This document shows, in pieces, positions 23,199 through 33,765 of a stretch of DNA of 64,000 nt; position 1 is the stretch's first letter, and each line of letters begins with the position of its first letter. A model generated the notes under the pieces. It searched no databases. It saw only the letters and a program-made list of their open reading frames with translations, and was not told the origin of the DNA. The stretch lies in NCBI GenBank assembly GCA_025200525.1, contig CM045761.1:203104321-203168320 (forward strand), read 5' to 3'. The position numbers and the translations under genes are program-made. The DNA is from Camellia lanceoleosa. Its lineage: Eukaryota > Streptophyta > Magnoliopsida > Ericales > Theaceae.

Positions 23199-23499
23199 TG
23201 TAGATACCCCATTTTTGACCGACCTCAAGACTTAGATGTCATCGTTTGTGCACACGATGATTGTGCATATTTGTGCTCGTTTCGAGTGCCCAAAGTTCTC
23301 GGCGGAGTGCCTTGTCTTTGGGCCTTTGAACCCTCTTTGTTTTGTGCTTGTTTTTGGACCAAACCTTGGTGCCTCTTGCTTGGAGGGGGGAAGGACCTTG
23401 TCGGCCACTTTTGGCACTTGTCAGCCACTTTTCCTCCTTGTCGGCCACTTGAAGTGGTCGGTCGGCTAGGGGAGGTGGCCGGCTATCTAGCTAAAGTGG
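23199..23499 (+). mobile_element. T2 5' LTR, left piece
   Basis: TGTAGATACCCCATTTTTGACC with close similarity to 32872-33170. It is interrupted at 23499 by a minus-strand solo LTR and continues at 27277. It contains GTCGGCCACTT repeats. Confidence 0.85.
23495..23499. repeat. Target site duplication AGTGG (left; right copy 27272-27276)
   Basis: A perfect 5-bp repeat flanking the solo LTR. Confidence 0.93.
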
Positions 23500-26287
23500 T
23501 GTAGACGCGTTCTGCGGGGGACCTCGCTCTAACAGTTCGGACTCCTTTTGTGTCACGGTTCTAAATCTGAACCAAAGAGTCCAAATCCGGCAAATCGTTT
23601 GAGAAAACAGATTTTTGAAAAGTAGTGCCAAATATGGACTGCTTTGCCAGATTACAGAGTCGCCACCTAAATATTTTATTTTTGGGAAATTTAGGAAACC
23701 ACGACTCGGTCAAATACATGTCAAATCATCACCAAAGTGGTCTTGGCTCGGGAGCTTGGGTACGATCGGGAAGGTCATTTATGAGCACCTTCGCCTTGGT
23801 CCGAAGACCGGCCTCTACTAACCGTGATATCCGATTTTGAAAACATTACGTGTTCTTATTCCGGTTATTAGCCTAGATTTACTATGTTATGCGCACAGCA
23901 AACAAGTATAGACCAAATCGCCTAAGTTGGAATAAAACATTACATGTTCGTTTTGAAAATGGCTTGCTACTCGTAAGTAGGCTAAAATGCAGGTTTTGCC
24001 ACCCTCGAGTGGGCTTTAGAAAAAAGGATGATTTTGCCACTATCTAGTGGGCTTAAAACTCACAGTTTTAATGTATTATCCCAATTCAGGTAATTCGACC
24101 TCCATCCACAGGCATTCAAGCAGTTATATCACATAAGCACTTAGCCTCATGGTAGTCATGCTATTATGTCAACACTCACATACATGTGATATGCTAAAGC
24201 ATAAAAGCTCACCTAGTACTCCGTGCCAAAACAGTAAACTAGTTAGCAAAACAATGCATGACCTAGTTCATATTAAATGGCTAATGCAACACAGGCAAGA
24301 ATGCAGTTAGACAGGCTCGGCTATCCTAAACATGGCATATGAAATGCTATCACATAACACGTATTCAATTTTGGAATTTGAAAATTGCGATGCAGTTTGT
24401 ATGATGTACCGAGCCCGGTGCATGTAAGCAAATGCATGGATGCACGCATGCATTGCATAAGGTATGCTAATTTAAAATGCCCTAATCTACCCTTTGGCGG
24501 GTAAATAAAAGGGTTAGAAAGAAGTGGGGGTTGGAAGACATACATCACACTCACCCACACTTATTACATTTTTGCCCTCACTCGGAGGGACCGAATAAAT
24601 AAATAATACAGACCGAAGAATAAATGAATAAATAAATTATTACAAATTTCTAAGTACTGAAATTAAAGCATCTAAATGAAATGAAATGGGGCCTCGGCCC
24701 TGCCTTGGGATGCGCGAATGATGCATGCCCGATACCCGTCTTGCCCGAAAAGCCCACACCTTGGCACTACTGTCTCTGTTTTTACTGCTCTGCCTCTCCA
24801 AAAATTCTCAAAACTTCAGAATACCTTCCAAGAGGCCTGAAATGCTCCACCGGCTGGGGGGAGAGATTACCGGCTGTCCTCATTGATCACCGGCTGCTTT
24901 CTATGTTTATCGGCATAAATAAAGTGCCGATCGGCACATTGAACTGCCGGCCGGCAGAAAGTTCCTGCAGCAGACAGATGACAGCAGCAGCAACAGACAG
25001 CAATGCATAGGCATGGTTTTTGGGCAAATGTGAGCATGTCCAACACCTCCTATCATGTTTAGGGACTCAAGGGGGTGTGGCTCTTGGTTCTAGGGCTATC
25101 AATTGTGCATTTGATGCATGATAGCCTAATGAACCAAGATTGCTCATTTTAATGTAAATATGCATGCAACACAACAAATGAATACTAAGTCCCTATCATG
25201 TGGAAATCAAGGGCCTTAGTGACCAAGGATTGAGGTGAGTTACACCACTTGAAATGCGAACTCCCCTCAATCCTAGGCTTGGCTTGACAACCCCAAACCA
25301 AGCTATGAGATGCAAGTATGCAAGCAAGGCTCAAATGCAATGCAACCTATCACGTTAAGCATGCAAAGAGCTAAAGTACATAGGATACAAATGGCATGCA
25401 AGATGGGCCAATTAACATGGAACTAACAAGCATGCATTCAAGGCTATATTAACCAAGCAAGCAAAAATCATGAAATAAGCATGCAACAATGAACTTAAGC
25501 CATAGAGGGCAGCCCTCAAACTCCCAAAAACAGTGGCAAAACAAGCCTCACAACATGATCAAGATGCCACACAAGCATGCTATTCAATGGGCCCAAGTCT
25601 AGGACACCAAAAAGAGTAATTTGACATCATTCATACAACCACTCATGGCATGCATTCAACAAACAAAAACAGATTTTAAGCATGTGGAATGACACCCAAA
25701 TCCCCTCATGGCACCCCCAAAAATGCACCAAACATGGAAGCATGCACAATGTTTATTTCAAAGCATTCAAGAGCATATCTTTAAAACATGAACTAAGCCA
25801 CATACGCCAACATGAAAACATGACTAATGGACTGAAATGAGGTCTAATATGATGCCCAAATCACTAGATCAAAACAAGTCAATCATGCTAGAACTCCATG
25901 GAAGCAAAGTTTACAAGCCTAAAATGCAAAACATGCACATCAAGCATACCAAGGGTGTCCAAAACAGTGGCTCACAGCCCTATTACATGGCAAATAGATG
26001 CTTATATCCTCATGAAACCAAGCTAAAATATGCGAGAATCAAGGCTCAAAGCATGACACTACTTATAAGCATAAAAGAGCATTCTAAAGCCAACATGGAG
26101 AGCATGCAAGAGACCATGAAATCAACTAAAAACAGAGGTCACACATGACCTAAAATACACAATAAAGCTCTGAAATGAAAGCTAAGGAAAGCATGCATGC
26201 ATGTTATACCATGAGCCAAAACAAAGGCCAACCAAAGGACCAAAGGGAGAGGGGTGTCTCTCCCTTAGATGAGACTCGAAAATATCA

Positions 26288-26327
26288 TTCTCACCACTGA
26301 AAACTCATTGGTTTTCAGTGGTGAGAA
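26288..26327 (-). other. Conserved leader hairpin in solo LTR
   Basis: TTCTCACCACTGAAAAC and GTTTTCAGTGGTGAGAA, a near-perfect 17-pair stem with a very short loop. It is the best-preserved copy in the window. Confidence 0.8.
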
Positions 26328-26866
26328 GATCAAAAACACCAAGCTAGCAAGGTCTAAGAAAAAGGCACCAAAAATGACCAAATAAGGCCTAAAGTAATGA
26401 GGCTTAACTCAAACCATAAAATGACCTTAAAGAAGGTTCAAGAACAAGTAAAAACAAGACTTTTTTATGTTAAACACAAACTCAAAAACTCAAAGCAAAG
26501 AGGGTAAAAAGTAGTTGCAAGAATGGGGAAACTAAAGTGAAAAGCTCACCCTTGAAGATCCAATGAAGAACAGATGGTCCAGCCCTCCTCAAGTGATCAA
26601 AACCAGTCCAAAATCACTCAAAACAAACCTCCAAGCCTCCCAATCTCGGAGCTATGTGTAATAGTGTGTGTAATGGTGCAAAAATGAGGTAAAACACACT
26701 ATTTGGGCCCTAGAACACACACACAAGAGGAGAGGGAGGGAGATATAGATATATATGTATGTATGAGCTCTGGTTTTGTCTCAAAAAGTTCAACCCTAAT
26801 GCAAGAGGAGAAGCTCCTCTCTTATAGGCAAAGAATGCTTAGCCATTAAGCAAACCAAAGCTTCAT

Positions 26867-26890
26867 CCCTCCATACACGTGTATGGAGGG
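26867..26890. promoter_or_regulatory. 24-bp perfect palindrome with CACGTG core
   Basis: CCCTCCATACAC plus its inverse complement, identical to 2744-2767 in LTR A, upstream (minus strand) of CTTATAGG-type TATA sequence. Confidence 0.7.
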
Positions 26891-27276
26891 GGAAAAACTT
26901 TCTGTTGCAATAAAAATATCGATAAAGCAAGTGCACAAGCAGTACGCAAGAAGAGTGCCATTTTAACAAAAAGCAGTGGTCGGCACAAAGAGTGCGGTCG
27001 GCACAATAAAGTGCCGAGAATCTTCACCACCGTAGGTGGCCTCTAGCCGGTGGTGTGTAGGATGCCTCAAGGCATTCCTCGCTTTTCATGGCAAAACACA
27101 AGTGTTTGGTGCAAAACCAAACACAAGCCCAGTCGAGTTCGGAGGTCCTGAGGCAAGGCTCGCATAGCCGAGAACTCCGGGAACTCCAAACGAACACAAA
27201 CATGGATAATCACCGAGTGTTCCAACGGTGACGTCCAAGTCTTGAGGATGGTCAAAAATGGGGTGTCTACAAGTGG

Positions 27277-27413
27277 CCGACGGCTATTTTTCTCTTTTTT
27301 CAAATATTTTATGTGCCAGCTGTTGATCACTAATTGTCATCTCCATACACATGTATGGAGGGATGAAAGCAAGCTTTAGGCTTGCATTTCTATATAAGGG
27401 GAGGTCTCTCTGT
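27277..27413 (+). mobile_element. T2 5' LTR, right piece, truncated just after the TATA box
   Basis: It matches 33137-33273: ATATTTTATGTGCCAG, the palindrome CTCCATACACATGTATGGAG (27341-27360) and TATATAA at 27391-27397. Similarity ends near 27413, about where transcription should begin. The remaining 3.3 kb of a full LTR is missing. Confidence 0.82.
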
Positions 27414-27880
27414 ATGCTGAGAATGCTGAAAACCTATTTTGTTCTACTTTGGATGCGTTCTGCTATTTTGTTTTAGTAGTTTTGTTAAGTTGTTCTCGAG
27501 TTTGTTGCAATTTGTTTATCGAGTTGTTGCAATTTGCTTTTCGAGTTGTATTTGTTTCGTTTATCGAGTTGTTGTTTTTGTTTATAGAGTTGTGTATTAG
27601 TTGTTCTTTGTGTTGTCTTATTTTGTTTATTATGTTTTGGTTGGTTCACTACCTGACTAAGCAATTGTCAACACAATGTACAATGTTCAATTTTCATTAA
27701 TCCCGTTTTTGTGTAAAATGGTGCAATGTGATGCTCAGAAAAATGCAACACTTTTAAATCCAAAAGTTGTTTTCATTCCAATCATGGTTTCTTTTTACAA
27801 AGAGTACAAGTTTTAAAGAAAATAAAACTGCCTAAGGCTGTACAATGTACTAACACTACTAGCAAAAAGAGAAACAAAGT
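27414..27880. other. Unassigned segment with TTTATCGAGTTGTTG repeats
   Basis: T-rich sequence with several copies of TTTATCGAGTTGTTG and TTCGAGTTG, unlike the rest of the window. It lies between the truncated 5' LTR and the 3' end of the antisense pseudogene. No gene is recognised; it may include the pseudogene's 3' untranslated region. Confidence 0.4.
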
Positions 27881-30743
27881 AAAAACATCTGAATCGGTGC
27901 CACCTCTCTCAAGATCGAGAGGCTTTCTTCGTCTTCTTTCTCGGCTGAGCAGACTCAGAGCTGTCACCATCAGCGCCACTGTCTGAATCTGAGCCGGAGC
28001 CTGAACCAGAGCTGCCTCCGCTCCCATCCTCGGAGCCCTCCTCAGCATTGTTGCCACCCTAAAAAATTGAGCCGGTGCTGTCATCTCCACCCTCAGATGA
28101 CTCTGACTGCGGACTCGCTGGCTCCTTGTCCTCACTGGACTTATCATCGTCATCATACATGACAGGCTTCCGATGTCTCCCTCGACCGCGTGCCGAAACC
28201 TCTTTCCTTGCTGCTAGAGAAGGCTATCTGTAAGGGTGTGACCTGAAAAGGAAGTTCGAATATATTAACCATAGCATGAGTATCAGATGTAAGTATACCA
28301 TGCAGGGTGAGTGCAAAAGTCAAATACAGTCAGATGTGATCTATACATGCAGTATATCAGTTTAGTGCAATGTGAGAAAATGTTCAGTTAAGATGACAAT
28401 TTTAGTATATCAGCAGAAATATGATGACCAAAATGCAAGAAAACTGAAAATTACCTGAATGCCGTGGGTGCTAAACATCTTCTCTCTCCTCAAGATCATG
28501 CCTTCAAAGGAGGCCAACACCTCGAGTAACCCCTCGACGTACCCGGCGGAGGGCTGCAAAGGCAAGTTGAAATGAATGAATGAATGTATGAATATCTAAG
28601 TGATAAATGAAAGCTGTAATGCATACTGGCCGTGAGTCAGGTGTCCTGACATATTTGTGACCAGGCAATGGGGGCTCAAGCAAAATCTGATAAGGCACTC
28701 CAGAGTACCGCCAACCTATCAGCTCAGTCGGAAGATCGGGCCATCCAAAACTCTACTTGGTAGGAGGCATCCCTCTAGCCTCACCCCTCGGTGCCTGGGC
28801 CCTACTCGTCGAAGGGAGAGCCATTGCCAGGCCCTGCTCATCGCAGGGGCATCTGCTGCTTGGGCCCTGCTCGACGAAGGGATATCAGCTGCCCTTCCCA
28901 TGGGAGCACGAACACCTATCAACGGAGGCATGAGGTATGTCTGGAGAAAAGTCGTATAGTCCCCCTCCCCGATGAACAGGTTTTCATCTACGCCCCGCAT
29001 GAAGTCAGTGATCTCCTGAGGGGAGAGACTCTCTGTGGCTCGCATAGAAAGCGGAGGCAGTAATGGAACTGACTGTAAGGGCAAGCTTAGAGTTTGGTGC
29101 ATGAAGTGCTCTCCAAGAAACCAGGCTCATCCTACTAGCCCCTCAAGCAGGAGCCGATATCGGGAGGCACCCCAAGCCCCGACAAAATGAAATCGGGCAC
29201 CCTCTGGCATCGTCGCCCAGGGCCATCATGTGATCTGCAGACAGCAAGTGCATAAACTGATAAGTTGCCATTAGATATGCAAAATGAATTAAAGATGAAA
29301 GCAGAAAGAACTATGAGTTTTGAATTACCTCTACCGTCCTTATGGTGTCAAAATACTGGCGAAGATACAGGAGGGTCTCCCGGGCCCTCGGCTGGCACCG
29401 ACTGTCATATTGATGCGAGTAGGGCACCTTAAAAGATGTCTTGACCTCTGGTTCAAGAGCAAGCGTCGAGAAATAGGCGTATACCCATAGCTGCGAAAAG
29501 CAAGAGGGCGGTAGTGAGAATACAGATAAACATAGATAATGCAGAAAGCAGAGTATGTGTGCAATGTCCAGAAAATGCAAAATGCAGACAGTGCAAAATA
29601 TAGAAAATGAAAAAGCAAAGTGTGTATAATGTAAAGTGTGCAGTATACAAAAAGTGCAAAGTAGAAAGCATGGCAGAAAATGTAAAGCTGAATAGTAAAG
29701 CATACCTCCCAGGCTCTCCAGTGGCCGCCCACTCTGTTTCCGCTCCTACGGGAGGTTGAGCTTATGTAGCAGTAGAGGGTAGTGAGGCCAGCGCCGCCCC
29801 AGTCATAATGCCGCACCTAGGATAAGTCCACTAAGGCGCTCGGCAAAGATATGATAGTCAAGAGGAACATTAGGAAACCTCGGGCGTACTGCTCAGTCCC
29901 CTCTACAGTCACTGGGTCTGTCCCTCTGAAGTGGTCAGTGAACTAGGTATATTGGACCAGACCCAATCGAAAGATAGGCGGATGTGCTCCCAGTAGATAG
30001 GTCCAAGCAGCCTCCCACTCACCCATGTCGGAGTCGTATGTGATTGGCTGGCCTCCCACCTTAAGGCCTGTCAGCATAGCGAAGTCATACGGAGTCATGG
30101 TCATATCCCCAGTGGTAGAAAAATGGAAAGAGTTGGTGGTGTCCCACCATCTCTCTACCAATGCGCCTAAAAGGGTCCTACTTACTATGAGGCGCGACAA
30201 CCCATGCAAAATAAACCAAACCCCACATCATCAATGATCTGCCGGACACCATCGGGGAGGTCCATGTACCACTCCCTCGCTGCGGTGGACCCATATCCGC
30301 GGGTGAAACGAGAGTCAACCTGTGTGGATGAGCAGAAATACAGTGTGTGAATGTGTTCAGAATGAACAGAAATATAGTGTGTGAATGGGTTCAAAATGAG
30401 TAGAAATACAGTGTGTCAATGTGTTCAGAATGAGCAGTTGAAATACAGTGCAAAAGTGCGAGCTATGCAAGAAATGTAAAGTACATTGCAGGAAATGTAA
30501 GAATGCAGTATGTACCTCAGAGGCATCGTGGGACAGATGAGACTCTGGCTCCCGTAGCAGCAGATCTGTTGGTGCGCGTCGTGCAAATCCACTAAAGTGG
30601 CGGACTGTGCTAGGTGGTAGTGCGTGTGCCTCAGGGTGGTACCTCTCTAGGTCGAAAGGCCAGACTCTCGGCGACAACGGAATGTTCTCGGGCTCCCCCT
30701 CCATCCCTGGAGAACCCCCGTCATGTGGAGCGTCGTCTGCCAT
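27881..30743 (-). pseudogene. Antisense plant mobile domain (PMD, aminotransferase-like) gene inside T2
   Basis: The product resembles the plant mobile domain family (MAIN/MAIL and PP7-long-form-like proteins, often carried by transposons): start MADDAPHDGG, LPDGVRQIIDDVGFG, LVERWWDTTNSFHF, TMTPYDFAMLTGL, WEAAWTYLLG, then WVYAYFSTLALEPE and an acidic Ser-rich tail. The exons are separated by short introns with consensus edges: exon 1 30743-30516, exon 2 30319-29706, exon 3 29490-29329, exon 4 from 29234, and later exons near 28720-28626, 28550-28457 and 28230-27900. Exon 1 and 2 phases agree. It is broken by a one-base frameshift near 30200 and stops near 29945, 29820, 29230 and 29130. It lies antisense to T2. 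PMD proteins act in plant nuclei in silencing and meristem maintenance; any role here is inference. Confidence 0.78.
30320..30515 (-). other. Intron 1 of the antisense PMD pseudogene
   Basis: Donor GAG|GTACATAC and acceptor CACACAG|GTTGAC on the minus strand. The intron contains three or four repeats of CACACACTGTATTTCTGCTC type. Removing it joins two open exons in phase 0. Confidence 0.72.
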
Positions 30744-32858
30744 CTGGAAAGAATGTGAGAAAGTAGGCGAAAATGAGCAAAATGGGCGAAAAGTGCCAAA
30801 AGTCAACAAAAGTCAACTCTTGGAGAGAGAAAATGGAGAAAAAGTCAAAGCCCAGGAAAAGGCGTCAAACTCAAGACAAACTTGAGGGAAACAAACCTCA
30901 AGTGGTGAAAATGGAGAAAAAAGCTCCGAAAACAAATTTTGATCGGTTCAAAACGAAGGAAACCGAAAGGTTTTAGCAAATCAACTTTGCGAGGGGCGTT
31001 GAAAAATGTGTGTAAAGCACGGATCTAGGAGGAAAAAGTGTCTAGGAAGGAAGAGCAAGTGATTTCGGCACTGTGGGTGTGAGGGAATGTGATTTGGGGA
31101 TGTGTTTTTAAAGTTCTCTGTGTAAAAAGACCAAACTAGCCCGAATCTGCCACAACTGGCCGACCAGCCACTTAGGTGGCCGACAACTTTAGCAAGTGGC
31201 CGATATGGCTTTAGGGTGGCCAACTGGTGTCCAGTGTTCTCCCTGTGTGTTTTCAGGCTGTTTTGTGTCCTTGGCTCTCGAGAAAGTGTGAGAAAAGTCC
31301 ACTTTCAGCTCAAAGTTTTTCTGCGGAAGTTTCAACTCATGTCTTCGATGCGTGACTCGTCGTCAACCGGCATGAACGAGGTGTATCCTTTTTGAAATGC
31401 ATTGTAACTCCTCCGAGATGTAAATCGGAGGTGGCAACTGAATCGGTTTGGTTAAGATGCGCATTTCTTTATTCAATGTTTTGTATTGAACATGTTATTA
31501 TTGTTGCATTGAATAGTTTATTGGTGTCATTGTTCACAGAATGCGCATGCTGCGTTGCATTGTATCGAACATGCTGTTAATCTTGCATAGAACATGCATT
31601 CCTAACTTGCTATATTTGTTAAGTTTCTTTCTTATGCAGGCACGATATTGTATGTACGGTTCATTCAAAGTTGGTGCAACCAGATGATATTGTATGTACG
31701 GTTTATTTAGAGGAATTCCGGGTAAGATCATTCCTATCCTTTGACCCACCCCGTTGGTTAGAAATACTCGGGTACGCCCAGTGTTTACACCACTCCTCGT
31801 TGGTTAGAAACACTAGGGTACGCCTAATGTTTACACCACCCCGTTGGTTAGAAATATTCGGGTACGCCCGGTGTTTACACCGACCTTGCCTTGGTTAGAA
31901 ACATTGGGTTGTGTGCCCGATGTTTATACCACCCTTCCGGTTAGAAGCGTTTGGGATGTGTGTCTGACGCTTATACCACCCTGTTGGTTAGAAACACTCG
32001 GGTACGCTCGATGTTTATACCACTTCTTTCCGGTTACAAGCATTTGGGATGTGTGTCCGACGCTTATACCACCCCTTTGGTTATAAACACTTGGGACGTG
32101 TGCTCGGTGTTTATACCACTCCTCGGTTAGAAGCGTTTGGAATGTGATTCCAATGTTTATACCACCCTGCTTTGGTTAGAAACATTGGGACGTGCCCCGA
32201 TGTTTATACCACCCTCCGATGTTTGCACCGCTCCCTTTTCCCTCTCGCACGTGGCGCGTTAGGACGCTTTGGTTAAATGCATCTGGACGGATTTCGATGC
32301 CTATACCACTCTTTGTTTCGGTTGCATAATGTTTGAATGTGTTTCACTTATTATGTGCTCTCTTTAGTTTAGAACCTTGGGGTGTGTTCCTGGGTTCACA
32401 CCATTTCTTTCCTCGTATGTGCCATGCATTGGAATCTTGTTTGCCGCCTCGGGTGCACCCGATGTTGGTGGTTGTTCTTTATCTTTCTTGTGTGATGCAT
32501 GGTTAAGATTGCATAATTTTCTTCAATCCTTTCTGCATGAAATGTGGTTTGGTTTGTGTTATCTTGCTTATGTACGAGTTTTCTATAGCATTTCTTTGCA
32601 TAACATTTGCATCTAGATGTTTCGTTACAGCCCTTATTGCACGATCATAAGTTATGTTCTACATCGTGCATAGCATTTGCATCTTGCCCCAGAACTACAC
32701 TAGTTTGATTCCTTGCAAAGGGATACGTAAGCAGCCTGTGGGCGCAACTGCTCTTTGTTTTGATTGCTTGTTTGTCTATGTCTTCGGCCTTGTAAAAAAT
32801 GGGTCGTCTTTGGGCTTTGACATTCACTCCCGTCATTTCATGACTTTCGAGTTCTGTC
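30744..32858 (+). mobile_element. T2 3' noncoding region
   Basis: Upstream flank of the antisense gene, then repeats and a conserved 3' block. 30744-31230 is A-rich and may hold the antisense promoter. 31140-31225 has GGCCGAC-type words. From about 31625 it is collinear with 1905-2363: the GCACGATATTGTATGTACGG block, then minisatellite, then CATAAGTTATG and AGGGATACGTAAGCAGCCTG. No plus-strand gene. Confidence 0.7.
31743..32240. repeat. About 50-bp minisatellite, roughly 10 copies
   Basis: Units of the type GTTGGTTAGAAACACTCGGG + TACGCCCGATGTTTATACCACCC. Two alternating variants exist (GGGTACGCCC and GGGATGTGTGTCC). Confidence 0.88.
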
Positions 32859-32870
32859 AAAGAGGGGCAA
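32859..32870 (+). other. Polypurine tract of T2
   Basis: AAAGAGGGGCAA directly upstream of the 3' LTR TG end. Confidence 0.8.
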
Positions 32871-33195
32871 CTGTAGACACCCCATTTTTGACCGACCTCA
32901 AGACTTAAATGTCATCGTTTGTGCACACAATGATTGTGCATGTTTGTGCTCGTTTCGAGTGTCTGAAGTTCTCGGCGGAGCACCTTGTCTTTGGGCCTCT
33001 GAACCCTCTTTGTTTTGTGCTTGTTTTTGGACCAAACCTTGGTGCCTCTTGCTTGGAGGGGAGAAGGGCCTTGTTGGCCACTTTTCCTTCTTGTCAGCCA
33101 CTTGAAGGGGTCGGTCCGCTATGGGAGGTGGCCGACAACCATTTTTCTCATTTTTCAAATATTTTATGTGCCAGTTGTTGATCACTGATTGTCAT

Positions 33196-33215
33196 CTCCA
33201 TACACGTGTATGGAG
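33196..33215. promoter_or_regulatory. Palindrome with CACGTG core, T2 3' LTR
   Basis: CTCCATACACGTGTATGGAG, perfect dyad, about 30 bases before the TATA box. Confidence 0.7.
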
Positions 33216-33245
33216 GGATGAAAGCAAGCTTTAGGCTTGCATTTC

Positions 33246-33252
33246 TATATAA
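33246..33252 (+). promoter_or_regulatory. TATA box of T2 3' LTR
   Basis: TATATAA followed by GGGGAGG, conserved at 27391, 59893 and 61270, and inverted near 48575. Confidence 0.75.
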
Positions 33253-33730
33253 GGGGAGGTCTCTCCCTCTTTTTTTTTTGGGAGGGGGGGTTAGACAATT
33301 TTGTGAGCAAAATTTTCCTCTCTCTCTCTCTAGAATTGTCTCTCTCCTTATTTTGTGCTTGAAAGTGAAAATTCTCTACACTTTTGTTCTAGGACCCTTA
33401 GCCAAACACCTTCACCTTGGAACTGAGATTCTTGGAGGTCTTGTTTGAGCTCTCAAAGCTGGTTTTAGCTCAGAATTGTTGCTGTTTGTGGCTGTGCTTC
33501 AAAGGTATAAGGCTCACCCCTTTTAAGCTTTGTTTTAGTTGCTTGTTTGGTCACCTTTGCATGCTATTTTTGGCCTAGTTCTCAACTACAAAAACCTCTG
33601 TTTTTAAGGTTTAAAAATGGTGGTTTAAGGCCTTTTTGGAGTTAGGGGTGGTCCACCCTCTTTTGTAGCTTGTTTGCTAAGTGTTGTGCCTTCTTTTTTT
33701 AAGCCTTTTGAAACAACTTTTTTTGGCCTT

Positions 33731-33765
33731 TTAACCACTGAATTCCAGGGGAATTTCAGTGGTAA
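33731..33765 (+). other. Conserved leader hairpin, T2 3' LTR
   Basis: TTAACCACTGAATTCC and GGAATTTCAGTGGTAA with a tiny loop; followed by a GGAGGGGGTGGCCTCC inverted repeat at about 33790. Confidence 0.72.

Larger units (their letters stand above)
23500..27271 (-). mobile_element. Minus-strand Tat-like solo LTR (3.77 kb) inside the T2 5' LTR
   Basis: It starts TGTAGACGCGTTCTGCGGGG and ends AAATGGGGTGTCTACA, with a perfect AGTGG duplication at 23495-23499 and 27272-27276. Removing it rejoins the T2 LTR seamlessly. It has the family palindrome (26867-26890), an inverted TATA near 26820, the leader hairpin (26288-26327) and TCGGCAC clusters at 24848-24960 and 26968-27015. No coding sequence. 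Its terminal segment matches LTR A, marking the same subfamily. Confidence 0.93.

Noticed and set aside
25837..26148. 103-residue plus-strand ORF in a minus-strand LTR
   Set aside because: Noncoding LTR body, A-rich composition, no conservation in sister LTRs.
29311..29816. Cys/Phe/Leu-rich 130-158-residue minus-strand ORFs
   Set aside because: They run through an intron of the antisense PMD pseudogene with repetitive TGCAAAATG-type sequence; only 29490-29329 is exon.
27881..30743. Functional host PMD gene
   Set aside because: A frameshift and several stops, and its position between LTR pieces of one element, indicate a transposon-borne pseudogene.
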